Below are positions 41,166-51,973 of a stretch of 64,000 nucleotides of DNA, piece after piece. The number at the start of each line of letters is the position of its first letter. Positions within the stretch are counted from its first letter, which is position 1. Below the pieces are notes generated by a model. The model worked only from the letters and a program-made list of their open reading frames with translations, was not told the origin of the DNA and searched no databases. The translations under genes and the position numbers were made by a program. Source of the stretch: Isoetes taiwanensis (taxonomy: Eukaryota > Streptophyta > Lycopodiopsida > Isoetales > Isoetaceae); NCBI GenBank assembly GCA_021234155.1, contig JAJEKV010000002.1:39665841-39729840 (forward strand), given 5' to 3'.

Positions 41166-43733
41166 AAATATTATATTTTTAGATAGATTGCGACAGCCAC
41201 CATTCATTAATGCATGTAATTAAGTGTGTGCGGCTCTGATTAAAGAGCTTTTCAAGAAAAGCAAAGATTTTTTCGTTCTTCCTCTTCCTCCGGCGCCAAA
41301 TTTTTTTCGTTCCTCTTCCTCCGACGCTTTGCAAATGAAGATTGAGTCGGATTGAGGTCTGTGTTGAAAAGTGCTTCTCTCTTCAATCTTTAGATCTTCA
41401 CACAGCTACCTCTTCTTCACACACCGCAGTATCGAATTGAGAGGCGATCCTCCTCGATTTTTTTGAAAAATTTCATCGTGGCAGTCTGCGTCTCCAAAAA
41501 TCTCCTCACGGCATAGATTTGGGCTCGAAGCAATTGGTAAGGCCGAGTCCTTCCTAAAAAATTTATTGCCCCCAGCCTGCTTTTTTGCTCACATGCCTCT
41601 GTTTTTTTTTTTCAATAGGTTGAGATTGCCGGAAGGCATTTTTTTGGCTGGAAAAATTTCATCAGGCAATCAAAGCTCAGAGTGCAGGTCTCCAAAATCT
41701 CCGCTGGCATAGATTTGGGCTCAGGATAGCGCTCATGGTGATGTTTGCAACAAAAAAATTCAATTCGAACAGTTTGTAAGCCTGTTAAATTTTTGGCGAT
41801 AGGCTTTTGATTTAAAAACTTCAATCTAGCTTTTAATTTGGGGCTAGGATGCTTTTAATTTCGGCCTGGATGGATAAATCGCCTGTTGCTTCCCATCGGT
41901 TTTGCAGGAAGTGTAGTGTGGGAAGGCAATCCACTTCCGACTCAGATTAAGGTCAAATCGCCCACTGTAAGGTAAGAAATTTGTACATATTTGATCCGAG
42001 CTTTAGTACTATGAGTCCAGTACTTCAAAAATTTGATGCAGAGCATAAATTTAAGATATGCTTGAGAGAGAAAAAATGCTTGAGAGTTGCTCGTCTAGCT
42101 ATTTTCTGTTCTTCTACAGAATGAAATAGATTTTTTTGACACAAATCAGTAGTGCAAATCGAGATAATGAAGCCAAATATCACGGCAGAAGCAACAGACC
42201 TGTAATCTCAGCCTTCGCAGCAGAATTTAAGCCTAAAATGGATGCAACGACAAGACCCAGTACTGCCCTTCTTGTTGCCCCTTCAAAGGGGCTTGTTTGC
42301 CTGGGAGCAGGATTTGAAATGGCAGAAACAAGCCACTCCCTCCCACGGGATTGATGGGCATTATAGGCTAGCCGAAATTTCTGAAGAGAGTAGAATGTGG
42401 AAAGATTACTAGATACGGATTTGCTTTTGAGAACCTGTATGCTGATTTGAGTAAACAACTCAAATATTCTATGTGCAAAATTCTAATTGCTTCAATTTTT
42501 TTGTGTTTTGCATTGTGCTTTTTGTGCTTTGTTTTTGCATAAAGGATTTGGATTCTTGTCTGAATCCCAAATCCTTGTTTCTGCACTAGAGAAATCATAG
42601 GCTTTACACAGATTTAGTCAATTTGAGTCAATTTTGAGGCAATTTGATCTATAAAAGTTTGATGAATGTTTTTTTAAAATTTGATATTGGCAGAGGGCGG
42701 ATTTTGAATCTCATGGGGGCCTGTTTTTGAGCTGCAGCTTGGAGCACAGAAGGAGGTTAGAATAATGTTCCCATCTTGTCCATTATAGCTATGCAATTAG
42801 GAGATAAACAATTGCATGCAATTCTTTGAAGAGTAGCTTAATTCCAGTGAAAAATTTTTGAATCTTTTTTCATCTTGAATGCTTGAAGGTTGGAGTGCAT
42901 TTATCAATTGGGCACCTCATCAGTCCTCTTCGAAGTTCTTATTTCCATTGGAAAATATTAGAAACGCTTGGGGTTTTGAGCAATCAAACCCAAACTTCTA
43001 CATGTAACTTGTTTAAATGTTAATACAAAAGCACTTGAAGTGCAATTTTCTTGCATCTCTATTTCTTGTCATATGTAAATGGTCATGGCAATAAGAAAAG
43101 CCTGGGGCTGTTCTCTAGCAAAATAGAAAAGGGCTGAATGAAATGTGAACCCAAATATAAAACGAATAGAAACCAAATGTGAACTAGCCAATTCATTCAC
43201 AATTATGAATTGTTTGATGGGAAGTTCTTGTTTGTTCTCATTGTGCTCAAAATTTGCCAGGTAATTTTTTTGTTCGCAGTTTTTCTCATATGTTTCAAAT
43301 AAATTACATGCTTATGGTTCTTTTGTAATGTTTTCATACGAGATATGGCGGGAGGGGGGGGGGCAGGACGCCTTGAGGGCGCCGATACCGCCAGCCAGCC
43401 CACGTACCGATTAGGACCTTCTACCGACCGGTTAGTCCCTAGTATAAGCTTAGGGTTTAGGGTATAAGTTTAGGTTAATCCCGTAGTATGAGCTTATCTG
43501 TTGTTCTCTTACTTCTATTGGTACATTGAGGAAACGTAGTGTTAATCCCTTACGTCCAGAAAATTTTTTTTGGTCCATCGCTTTTTTCTTTAGGGACGAG
43601 CTCCATGGGCATTGGAGAATACGTCGAGTATTGATCACCATCCCTGGGGCTCCTACAAGGTCCCGGAGATGGTTTTGTGAGCACGGGGTGCACACACACG
43701 CTTCCTCCGGACCAGGGTGGTTGGGGTTTAGGC
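41166..43733. other. MULE interior, mostly noncoding
   Basis: Apart from the 42180-42458 fragment I see no gene. A C/G-rich patch lies at 43343-43440, followed by TTAGGGTTTAGGG near 43450. AT content is high elsewhere. Confidence 0.5.
42180..42458 (-). pseudogene. Possible captured chloroplast/thylakoid targeting fragment
   Basis: A minus-strand frame (coding from about 42385, after a CTTCAG acceptor-like site) reads ATRRAVLGLVVASILGLNSA then AKAE. A twin-arginine followed by a hydrophobic stretch and an A-x-A cleavage site is typical of thylakoid-lumen transfer peptides (for example PsbQ-type proteins). It stops soon after. Pack-MULEs often carry such exon pieces. The source gene is not identified. 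Confidence 0.35.
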
Positions 43734-44113
43734 ATGGATGGTGCGAAGAAGCACCACATGAGCTGGCATGGGGAGGTACCATGGGTGCCTCGGCCTCGTG
43801 GTGCACGCAGAGTGCGTCCGAGGGACGAGGAGGATGATGCGGCACACGAGAGAGAGAGGGAGAGGAGCCGCCTTCGTGGTCAGGGTAGATGTGCCAGGGC
43901 AGAGTTTCTAGTGTCCCAGCAGGAGACACACTTTACCCACCCCTGAGGCGGGTTGTGGCAGAGTGGGAGGTCATTGAGAGGTCCTTCTCACAGGAGGAGT
44001 TAGCTACGAGATACCCACAGGGGGGACCACGGTGGATAGCAGATAGAGTGCAGGACTACCTCCGGTTGCGTGATGAGGGCCGAGGGTCCGGGCTCCACGG
44101 CATACTGTGCTAG
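43734..44113 (+). pseudogene. N-terminal region of the MULE protease gene (tentative)
   Basis: An ATG frame near 43734 (MDGAKKHHMSW) continues as an Arg/Glu-rich charged stretch to a stop at 43944-43946. Sensible coding resumes in the next frame at 43889-44113 (RRVVAEWEVIERSFSQEELA). It is probably the beginning of the same gene as the following ORF, broken by a shift, or spliced. Confidence 0.35.
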
Positions 44114-44245
44114 GTTGGGTGGAGGCAGAGGTATTGTTGAGGAGGAGAGAGACCGCCCTATTGAGGATGAGGCAGCTGACACAGGGTTGGTAGGGAAGGA
44201 GGATGAGAGGTAGCCGAGGCGCATGGATTAGGGTTTACTGCAGAC

Positions 44246-45679
44246 TTGACAGCCCAGTTAGGGTTGCCTGGTTCATCTAGCAGCTGTTTTGCCTCTAGCA
44301 CGTCACTCATGCCATCCACATCTTGCGATGTGGACCTCAGCCTGGGGAGGGTGCCCATCCATGATGCATTAGCATCGACCACTCAGCCTGCTACACCTCT
44401 TTCTCCCACCACCCGTTCTTTTTCCCATACTCCTAGTTCTCTCCCCATGCGGTGTGGTCTTGTCACATCACTCCCATATGTGTCACCATCATTCCCATCT
44501 CCGAAGTCTCGACCATTCTTTCCTCGCTTGTTTTCCAGCCCCTACTCTTCTAGTGTAGCATCCGTGCCACCACCCCCCTTCACGTTGCCATGTGGACCAT
44601 CCCCCTTCCTACCATGTGGACCACCCCCCTCCCCACCAGTGCCACCACCATCTGTTAGCACCTTGCCTGTCACGTGTGCCGCCTCACCTCCTTTTCGCAC
44701 ACTTACTCCCCTTTCCCCCCACGTACCTCCACTTCCTCCCACTTCCTTTTCCCATGCCCCGTCACTGCCCGATGCACTACCTTGTTCTGTACCTCGGACA
44801 TCGCTTTCCTTGGGCGACGTTGGTCGATTGTTGAAGGAAGTGCATACGGACCTAGCGACCGCGTGGGCTTCTTTCCATGAGCCATCACCTTCGACGAGCT
44901 CCACTTCATTGGACCATGCACCAGGTCCTTCTACTGTACCAGTGCCCACCATGCTCGACACTCTTGAGCCATTTATAGGTCTACGGACGAGCTTTCACGA
45001 GGCACAGAGTCGGATAGCTGCAGAGACACCGATTGAGCTCACACGCCCATTTCGCAGAGATGTACAGGATGGACACGAGGGCGACGATGGTGGGGCAGAG
45101 GTAGAGGCAGGCAGAGGGAGAGGCAGAGGTAGAGGCAGGCCACCAGGTAGAGGCAGAGGTAGAGGTAGAGGCAGGCCACCGGGCAGAGGTAGAGGCAGGG
45201 GCAGAGGTAGGCCTGGTCAGGATGTAGAGGCAGAGGTCAGAGGTGTCCAGGAGACAGTGGCAGTGGACCCCATTAGTGTGGAGGATCACATGGGGAGACA
45301 TGGGCTTGTCACGCCTTATGCCCCATCGGCCCGGGATTGGGCAGCGATCAGTCATGAGGCATGGACATTTGATAGGACCGCAGGCGGTCATGGCATTATG
45401 TACCAGAACGTGCGCGGGACTTTCTATCTAGCACAGGTCTTTGTCCCTTTGAGAGGATGGGCTTCGGAGCGAGGGCGAGAAGCGAGGGCCCCCATCTGGT
45501 TGAGGCTAGACACTGGCTTTAGGCCTCGACCTTGGTTCCGGGCGATTATGAGGGAGATTGCCACAAAGATAATGAAAGTGGCGTGCACATGGTTTTTTGT
45601 ACTATGTTGTGCAGAGAGGCCAGCAGGAGGGGTCAGGTGTTCAGATCTTGTCGAGCCTTTGTCCACAGGGTTCTATTGA
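44246..45679 (+). CDS. Pro-rich/AT-hook-like region of the MULE protease gene
   Basis: 477 open codons (the first codon is TTG). A long Pro/Ser/Thr-rich low-complexity part is followed by a repeated RGRGRGRPPGRGRGRG block (45100-45215) built on GRGRP cores, which resemble AT-hook DNA-binding motifs. A conserved-looking segment follows (MGRHGLVTPYAPSARDWAAI, GIMYQNVRGTFYLAQVF). Coding continues in another frame after the T-run in TGGTTTTTTGT near 45590; removing one T would restore a continuous frame into the protease exons. That suggests a one-base indel (real or from sequencing). Confidence 0.55.
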   Translation: MTAQLGLPGSSSSCFASSTSLMPSTSCDVDLSLGRVPIHDALASTTQPATPLSPTTRSFSHTPSSLPMRCGLVTSLPYVSPSFPSPKSRPFFPRLFSSPYSSSVASVPPPPFTLPCGPSPFLPCGPPPSPPVPPPSVSTLPVTCAASPPFRTLTPLSPHVPPLPPTSFSHAPSLPDALPCSVPRTSLSLGDVGRLLKEVHTDLATAWASFHEPSPSTSSTSLDHAPGPSTVPVPTMLDTLEPFIGLRTSFHEAQSRIAAETPIELTRPFRRDVQDGHEGDDGGAEVEAGRGRGRGRGRPPGRGRGRGRGRPPGRGRGRGRGRPGQDVEAEVRGVQETVAVDPISVEDHMGRHGLVTPYAPSARDWAAISHEAWTFDRTAGGHGIMYQNVRGTFYLAQVFVPLRGWASERGREARAPIWLRLDTGFRPRPWFRAIMREIATKIMKVACTWFFVLCCAERPAGGVRCSDLVEPLSTGFY

Positions 45680-46719
45680 GCTGACAAGTGAGTTCCTAGA
45701 CGCAGCATACGATGGTTGGTTGGGAGACCCGCACATGAGGTTCTACATCATGTAAGTGCAGCGTCATGTCTTTGTGTGGTATGCAATGCTTGATTCTTCT
45801 CTGACACATGCTTTGCATACATGCAGGACTATTAGACACTTGTTGTCTGATGAGGATCGTGGGCGTGTGTTGTTTGTGGACCCCACGTTCTACACGCGGG
45901 CACACCCCTTTCGTGGTGGATCCGCCACCCATGACGGGGGTGTGCCATCCTTGGATCCTTTATTCCGTGATACATATGGTCCAGCAGTAGATTGGAGTAG
46001 ACTACGAGTAGTGTTTTGGCCCGTCGTGCATGGGTGAGTGTTAGTTGAATGCTATGCCTTATTCTATGCATGTTTATATGTTTAGGCTCTTTGTATCATG
46101 CTAGTTCCCATTGGTGGTTGTACGTCCTCGCTCGAGACCTTGGCGATTACTCCACCCTTGGGGACATTGAGGATGTGCAAACATCCTGGTTGTGTTTTGA
46201 TTCTCAGGGCGTGGATAAATGTGGCGAGCATTGTACCATTGTCCAGCTGAACAGGTATATAAATTGCTTGTAGAATGTTTGCTAATGCTAGATCCATGTA
46301 CAAGATGTTTAGGATTTACCTACAGATTAGAGGTGCATCTGAGGAGGTACGGGATGAGCTTACACCTCTCGTTATCCAGGACATGGACGTGCCCAGCCAG
46401 GTTGATGCAACCAGTTGCGGCGTCCACGTGGCTTTGACCATGCGCTTGTTGGCAAATAGTTTCTTCGTCAAGGATTACATTGATGGAGCCTCGTCTAGTG
46501 CTGCTCAGGTACTTCCCTCCTACCCTTGAATTTTTCTTCTTTTTGCACACGACTTGGAAAGTATCCATACTAACCACTTCATATGATTTTCTTTTATAGG
46601 CCGGATGGAATTGGTTTAACCCTTCCTCGCAGATCCGAGGAGAGCGACAAGTCCTCTCCTCTGCTATTGCGTTATTGTATGCATTGTGGCTTTCTCATAA
46701 CAAGGCCAAGGGTTTATGA
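45597..46719 (+). CDS. Ulp1/C48 cysteine protease (spliced exons)
   Basis: Exons inferred from frame and GT/AG sites: up to 45751, 45827-46033, 46105-46254, about 46312-46508 and 46600-46719. The joined frame contains a catalytic His in SHWWLYVLARD, the Asp in CFDSQG, and the Gln and Cys in QVDATSCGVHVAL. These are the His-Asp-Gln-Cys set of SUMO-type proteases. It ends at TGA 46717-46719. Several in-frame acceptors exist for the third intron. Enzyme activity on SUMO is plausible but untested for transposon-borne versions. Confidence 0.75.
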
Positions 46720-47064
46720 CTCATATGTATCACAACACTTGTCACATTTATCAAGTACTTGAGTTTGTTCTTCTTTTTACGTTTACCATTTACTTGGGTT
46801 AGTTTCTTCTTTTCTTTTGGTCTCTTGCAAGGGTTAAGCAACACAAATTAGTATATCATAGTGTCATGATGCGGCATAGTAGAGTACAACATAAAATCTG
46901 CAGACTAATTTTCTTCGTCCCCGGGAAACTTCAAACGTCTGCTTGTTCCACCCCTTGGCCTACCTCCGGCGTGGAGAGGTGGTTCTTGTCGTAGTGGGCC
47001 AGGCGATCTAGATGGATCTAGATGGCGGAGAGCAAAGCGCAAGAAGAGCCCTTAAAATGTTTTT
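46720..47064. other. 3' flank of the protease gene
   Basis: Noncoding, AT-rich with T/C-rich patches; probably 3' UTR. A GGATCTAGAT direct repeat occurs near 47010. Confidence 0.4.
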
Positions 47065-47505
47065 GAAGAAACATGGAAACCCTTCCTATTTTCCCCCATT
47101 TGTGGAAACCCTTCCTATTTTCCCATGGGTTTGGAAAATAGGAAGGGTTTCCATTTGAATTAAAATTTAAATTCTTGATTGTCGTGCATATTTATGAGCG
47201 TGCATAAGCGTGCACCATTAATGGCGGCGTCCGTGTTGGGCGTCGTGCGCGTGCGCCTCAAAAAAAAAAAAAAAAAAATGGAAACCCTACCCATTTTCCG
47301 GGGAAACCCTTCCGATTTTCAAATTGGAAACCTTTCCAATTTTCCATTAAAATCAGGAAGGGTTTCCATGGAAAATAGGAAGGGTTTCCATGGAAACCCT
47401 TCCTGGTTTTAATGAAAGCCGGAAGGGTTTCCATGGAAACCCTTCCTATTTTCCATGGAAAATTGGAAGGGTTTCCATGGAAAATAGGAAGGGTTTCCAT
47501 GGGAG
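47065..47505. repeat. MULE right subterminal GGAAACCCTTCC cluster
   Basis: About a dozen copies in both orientations, often head to head across CCATGG. It would make strong foldbacks. An A-run at 47261-47278 and two GTGCATAAGC-like motifs lie within it. Confidence 0.85.
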
Positions 47506-47547
47506 CCCAACCCAAATAGGGAGCACTTAGAACCATCGGCACATGTA

Positions 47548-48560
47548 TGTTGAAAATGGAAGCATAAATAAACATCATTCTACTCAAAAGCAACAACAAA
47601 CATGTAGTATGAAACTAGAGATAGGCCACGACGTCGTGCAAAGTAAAGATAGGCAGTGATTCATTAGACAGTTGTTGTAAACTTACAGATGGGCTATCAA
47701 ATTGATAGAAGATGGTTGAAGTTCAAATTTTTTCCTTTCACAATCCCTAGAAACTAAGAAAGTAAACTAGAAAAACAAAACTAAGAAATGGGAAGAATTG
47801 TTTCTAAGAACATCCCGGGTACAAAAATGCTAAATGCTCTTGTGTTGATGTATCTGTTAAGTTTGGTTAAAGATGAACCGCCAGGTTTTGATGCAGTTAG
47901 CTTTGAACAACCCCAGGACCTTGCCAGCCATCAGGCATGCCTTCTTAAGTATGTTAACATTGTAAATGGACAACTTTCAAGTTTGTAAAAGATGCAAGAT
48001 CTATTATTGAAAGTGCATCATTTAAATGTCATGTATATGTAAATTCCTTCAGCACAAATAAGGAAAGAAAACATGTTATTAGACATATTTCTTTTGCAGT
48101 TTACTGCTGCAAAAGAATGGTAGATATCTTCTTTCGAAATAGAACATAACTTATGGAATCCTATGTGATAAGAGCATCCGACCAAATAGGTATTTTCTTT
48201 TTCAAATAGAAGAGAACTTATGAATCCTTTATGATATGAGCATCCCAACCAGTAGGTACCTTCTTTTCCAAGTAGAAGATAAATTATGGATCCTATTGTG
48301 ATGATCATACGGGTATTCATACCATAAAAGTATTCCCAGACCTTGGTAGAGCCTGGTCTCTGATATGGGATTGAGGTTTGGAGCCCGCTAATATCGCCCA
48401 TCGCCTTGAAAAGCACAATTTTATTATAATGGGAAGATTTTTAGAAAATTGGAATTTTTTTATTGTAGATCTTATGCAGGGGTTGTATACACGTGTACAG
48501 TACTTGTGTATCATACATATGTTGTGTACACTACATGAATATTTAGAAAACGTATTAACA
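47548..48560. other. Intergenic DNA past the MULE, with a ~62-bp tandem repeat
   Basis: Three degenerate copies of a unit with AA(A/G)TAGAA.ATAA.TTATG.ATCC lie between about 48118 and 48300. No gene is visible; this would be the original upstream region of the IRG-pseudokinase gene. Confidence 0.55.
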
Positions 48561-48565
48561 TAGTA

Positions 48566-49104
48566 TCATACATCCACTTTGAAATACAATATGTATGATA
48601 GATAGCAAAGGTTACTGGATACCGTGGTAGTATGGTCAGCCCTTTCCCCTGCGAGGTCTAACCTACCTAGCTGGGTTAGGAAACCAGAGCTCACGCTCAT
48701 CCCAGCCTGTTGTATCCCACCAGATGGGGTACCTAGATAGTATAAAAAGTAATTCCACATAATCAATGTCACGGAAGAAGAGCGGACCCAACTCCACAAA
48801 GTTGTTGTACTCGTGACAGTATTTGTTAATAAGGCCATACATCTGTCCCTTACTAGTTTCAGGAATGATCTCTGGTATGTATTGATCCAGAGAGTGTGCA
48901 ATAATAACCAGAAGAAAGCACAGCCCTCAACTGGTATAGCCTTTCATCCAGATCAGGAGGGGGTTCAAGAATTCCCACTAATGTAAGTCTCCCCCAACAT
49001 TCAGATGGATTAATTTCCGTCAATAGTTCATGACCACAAGGATATCGCTCAAGAATCCAATTGATCAACTGCCTTGCAAGCTCCTTGGTGGGACTATGGC
49101 GCAA
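48566..49104 (-). other. Unassigned minus-strand ORFs
   Basis: Two overlapping frames (48859-49104 and 48566-48901). The first has plausible coding character (ELARQLINWILERYPCG, LEPPPDLDERLYQLRA). No family recognised. Confidence 0.25.
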
Positions 49105-49224
49105 CCTTCACTCCAAGAAATGGTCAAACAACTCATCTTGAGTCGGCTGCAAAGAATGCCTGGGGCATGCTTGCAGGCTTTCTGGAGAAGCCTAGAGAGG
49201 ATATTGTTCGAGATTAATCATTTG

Positions 49225-49375
49225 CAAAAGCAAACAAGGAGCAAGGAACATCGAACACAAAGCAAGGAGCAAGGAACACGGAGCAAGGAGCAAGTAACAC
49301 GGAGCAAGGAGCAAGGAGCAAGGAGCAAGGATCAAGGAGCAAGGAACAAGGAACAAGGAGCACACCAAGGAGCGG
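49225..49375. repeat. (AAGGAGC)n minisatellite
   Basis: About 20 contiguous variants of AGCAAGGA with AACACGG interruptions. Confidence 0.85.
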
Positions 49376-49404
49376 ACAAGGGTGAGAAGAGAAGAATTTA
49401 TAGC

Positions 49405-49575
49405 TGCGGATTCAATAATGCTGAAGTATTATACCAATAATGCTAAAGTATTATACGAAGTATTATGTCAATAATGCTAAAGTATTATACCAATAATGCT
49501 GATAATGCTGAAAGTATACCTATAATGCAAATAATGCTGAAAGTATACCAATAATGCCAATAATGCTAGTTATTG
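49405..49575. repeat. AATAATGCTGAAGTATTATACC tandem repeat
   Basis: Eight or so degenerate units based on AATAATGCT and AGTAT(T)ATACC. Confidence 0.8.
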
Positions 49576-49779
49576 ATGTATTACCATAGTCACTAAAAAA
49601 ATTATATACAATATGATTCATGACTTTGATTGAGAGCCTTTAGCTGATGCTATGTCTCCCCACGTGTCAACAATGTATTTCAAAATCTGAACAGTCTTTG
49701 GTCTTTTGCAATTTGCATCCCAAGCATAATGTATAGCATCTAACTTCTCATACCTTGAAGGATCTGATGGATTGGGTCG

Positions 49780-50600
49780 TCAACGTTTAATTAAGCAACT
49801 TGTATAGTCATGACCAACATGCATCCACCATGATACATAAATATGACTATAATTGGTAGACTCTGGATCCAAGATGGCATCTTCTTCTGTATAGCCCAAC
49901 CACGTTGGAGTTTCATCATCTCCAGGTCGGACTAAAACAAACATACCTTTCATGACATCTGCATGAGGACCGGTCTCATCCATAGGCAACACTAGATGCC
50001 CATCTGCTGGCCCACAATAAAAGGGCAAAGTTCTTACAAGCACGGCGGCTTCATCGACCTCCGGAGTAAAGGCAGCTTGTAGAGGTTCTTGCCTTGTACA
50101 CAACCAAAAGTTATCATTTTGAGGTCGCCCTGGAAAGACATCTTCTAAACATAAAAGAATCGCGGTCCAGTAATCCATAGTTGCTTTGTTAATGCTATGT
50201 ACTTGCTGATGCTATCTGCCAAGCCAGGGAGATCTTTTAATGTCTTCCTTGGAGGGATATTTTTAGGCACCCCTATTGGTAACGTTGGCTCATCATTTTC
50301 ATCCTCCTTCCACCTTCTGACATACATGATTCATAGATTATAGACATTGATGATTTTATCAATCTCATAAGCGTCGCGCTCTGGAACCCAAACAATATTC
50401 ATAACAACATGGTACTCGCCGGGGGAATCTCTCTCTCGACCCTCTGCTATACCAGTCTGCCAGGGATCAAGGGTGATCCCTTTTAGCAGGCATGCATGAA
50501 GATCTTTGAAGCTCATAGAGCAAGTAATGGTGTCGAGATGTTCAGGAGGAGGAGGCAATTGCGACCTCTGAAGAACTCTAGCAGGGCGTCGAGACATAGC
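49780..50600 (-). pseudogene. Unrecognised minus-strand gene, broken
   Basis: From MSRRPARVLQRSQLPPP (ATG about 50597) through LDTITCSMSFKDLHACLLKG to a stop at 50331. The same frame then resumes (50145-50327: LPIGVPKNIPPRKTLKDLPG), and a shifted frame from 50178 carries FWLCTRQEPLQ, HLVLPMDETG, FVLVRPGDDETPTWLGYT and YVSWWMHVG. Codon use looks coding. The FVLVRPGDD..WLG part recalls bromo-adjacent-like segments of some plant TE proteins. I do not recognise the protein. Confidence 0.4.
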
Positions 50601-50624
50601 AGATGAATGCATTATGCAGTGGAC

Positions 50625-50757
50625 TGTAGATATACTTATACCCACGAAATTATTGATGTCCCATGCAGTGAAATTATTGGGTTTCATATGTAGTATATAT
50701 ATGCAATAATGTCGACGTATATACCATCAATAATTTTGGTGGGTATATCTATGCATC
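50625..50757. repeat. Inverted repeat upstream of the unrecognised gene
   Basis: Arms near 50625-50656 and 50726-50757 (GTAGATATACTTATACCCAC and an imperfect inverse) flank a short AT-rich centre containing GTCGAC. A divergent plus-strand frame starts at 50709, so this may be the core of a duplicated divergent promoter. Confidence 0.5.
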
Positions 50758-51236
50758 AATTCGTGGAGTCCATCAACATTTGCCTCCATCTAGCCATGGC
50801 ATATTCTGGTCTTCAACATGATTCCATTACGTGGAAGATGAACCATGAGGACCTCCGACAGTGTTGCTATCAATCCTGCATGCCATTATCCTGATCCCTT
50901 TGATGTTATCATCCATCTTATATGGAATAGAGAGCATCAGTTGTTCATGATCGAAAGGATCTCTGGAGCGCCTGGTGACGATGATTCAGAAGAGTAATAA
51001 TAGTTGCAATCTTGTTGTAATCTGGTTATATTAATACTGCTAAAATTCAAATTGGGCACCCGCCCAATTTCCCTGCAAAGGTAAGACTACCAAAATTGAT
51101 AGCGCCTTTTCCGGGGTTCAAATTGGACGCCCGCCCAATTACTCTGGGGGGGCATAGGGTTGTGTTAAGCTGGCGCTTCCAGCATAGGCAAATTGGGTGC
51201 CCAATTTCAATAACTCTCCTAAGCTCCAACCTTGGT

Positions 51237-51422
51237 TCAGGGGTCTGGGGGGTTCTCGATAGGGTTGTCGATGTCATTTTGTTGATCTTGCTCCTGCTGA
51301 GCAGCTTGCTTTATGGCTTCCATCCTGTTAATGGATTCTTCGTTGCTCAATGAGCCACCTTCTTCATTCTCTACCTCACCTGTCTCTTTCTCCTCATCTG
51401 ATATTCTGTCCGGATTAACCAC
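51237..51422 (-). other. Acidic ORF downstream of the H3-tail ORF
   Basis: A Glu/Asn/Asp-rich frame (DEEKETGEVENEEGGSLSNE) preceded by a Glu/His/Gln-rich region in other frames (about 51423-51480). It looks like a natural acidic tail of the preceding protein after one or more shifts. Confidence 0.3.
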
Positions 51423-51568
51423 TTGCCTTTGCTCTTCCTCATGCTCTCGCTCTTGCTCGTGCTCTTCATATTATTGACTTTGAGCTGTGTCCTTGACGAA
51501 CGATTCCTCTCGATCATTGTCCACTAGCTCATGGAATTTTGAGCTGCCGTCCATCACATCCTGAGTGT

Positions 51569-51973
51569 TCACCACGTGCCTGCCAACATATTAATTTTTT
51601 CTTTTTTCTTTCGGAAGATAGATAGATCCTTACTTCCTATTCCTGCAACCTTCTTTAATTGTTCTGCAAGGGATTCCTTACTTAGACGGAGCATAGACTG
51701 CAATTCTTGAATTGTCTGAGCAGAGAATGGAATTGCTGATGGAGCAGGGTTTCGTAACTGCAAAGCCTTGGAACCAATTTTTTTCTTCTTGCCCTCTACG
51801 TTTCCAATTTCGATGCACCACATGTACTTGTCAGCAACAGATGTAATTTCATCTGGAACTACATCAATCCCCTGAAACTGCACATCCTGATCTATCTCTT
51901 TCGCAGCAGCAATGGCCTACGGTATTCCAGGTCCATAGCCAGGCATGCGGGCAGTCTGTTTTGTCCTTGCCAT
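51569..51973 (-). pseudogene. ORF beginning with the histone H3 N-terminal tail
   Basis: ATG at 51971-51973 (in ATGGCAAGGACAAAACAGAC) encodes MARTKQTARMPGYGPGIP, then one TAG, then in the same frame AIAAAKEIDQDVQFQGIDVV and a Lys-rich, helical protein to a stop at 51569. The first nine residues equal the H3 tail start exactly, including Lys4. After that it is not H3. A GCAG acceptor-like site lies a few bases before the ATG. The single stop may mean decay. A following acidic frame (51237-51422) may be a later part. Confidence 0.55.

Larger units (their letters stand above)
41051..47538. mobile_element. Mutator-like element carrying an Ulp1-type protease gene
   Basis: Flanked by a perfect 9-bp duplication GCACATGTA (41042-41050 and 47539-47547), the Mutator hallmark. 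The outer 30 bp of each end match inverted at 19 of 30 positions without gaps by my count. Inside both ends are clusters of a GGAAACCCTTCC motif, one dozen or so on the right. It contains a spliced C48-protease gene and a possible captured gene fragment but no recognisable MURA transposase. MULEs with ULP-like genes (Kaonashi type) are known in plants. Confidence 0.82.

Noticed and set aside
43526-43837. 103-codon plus-strand frame near the start of the MULE gene
   Set aside because: Another frame in the same place (from about 43734) connects better with the downstream coding and has charged repeat character; this one looks like a shadow.
44542-45391. Minus-strand frames opposite the Pro-rich/AT-hook region
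   Set aside because: Low-complexity GC-rich DNA leaves all frames open; the plus strand connects to the protease exons.
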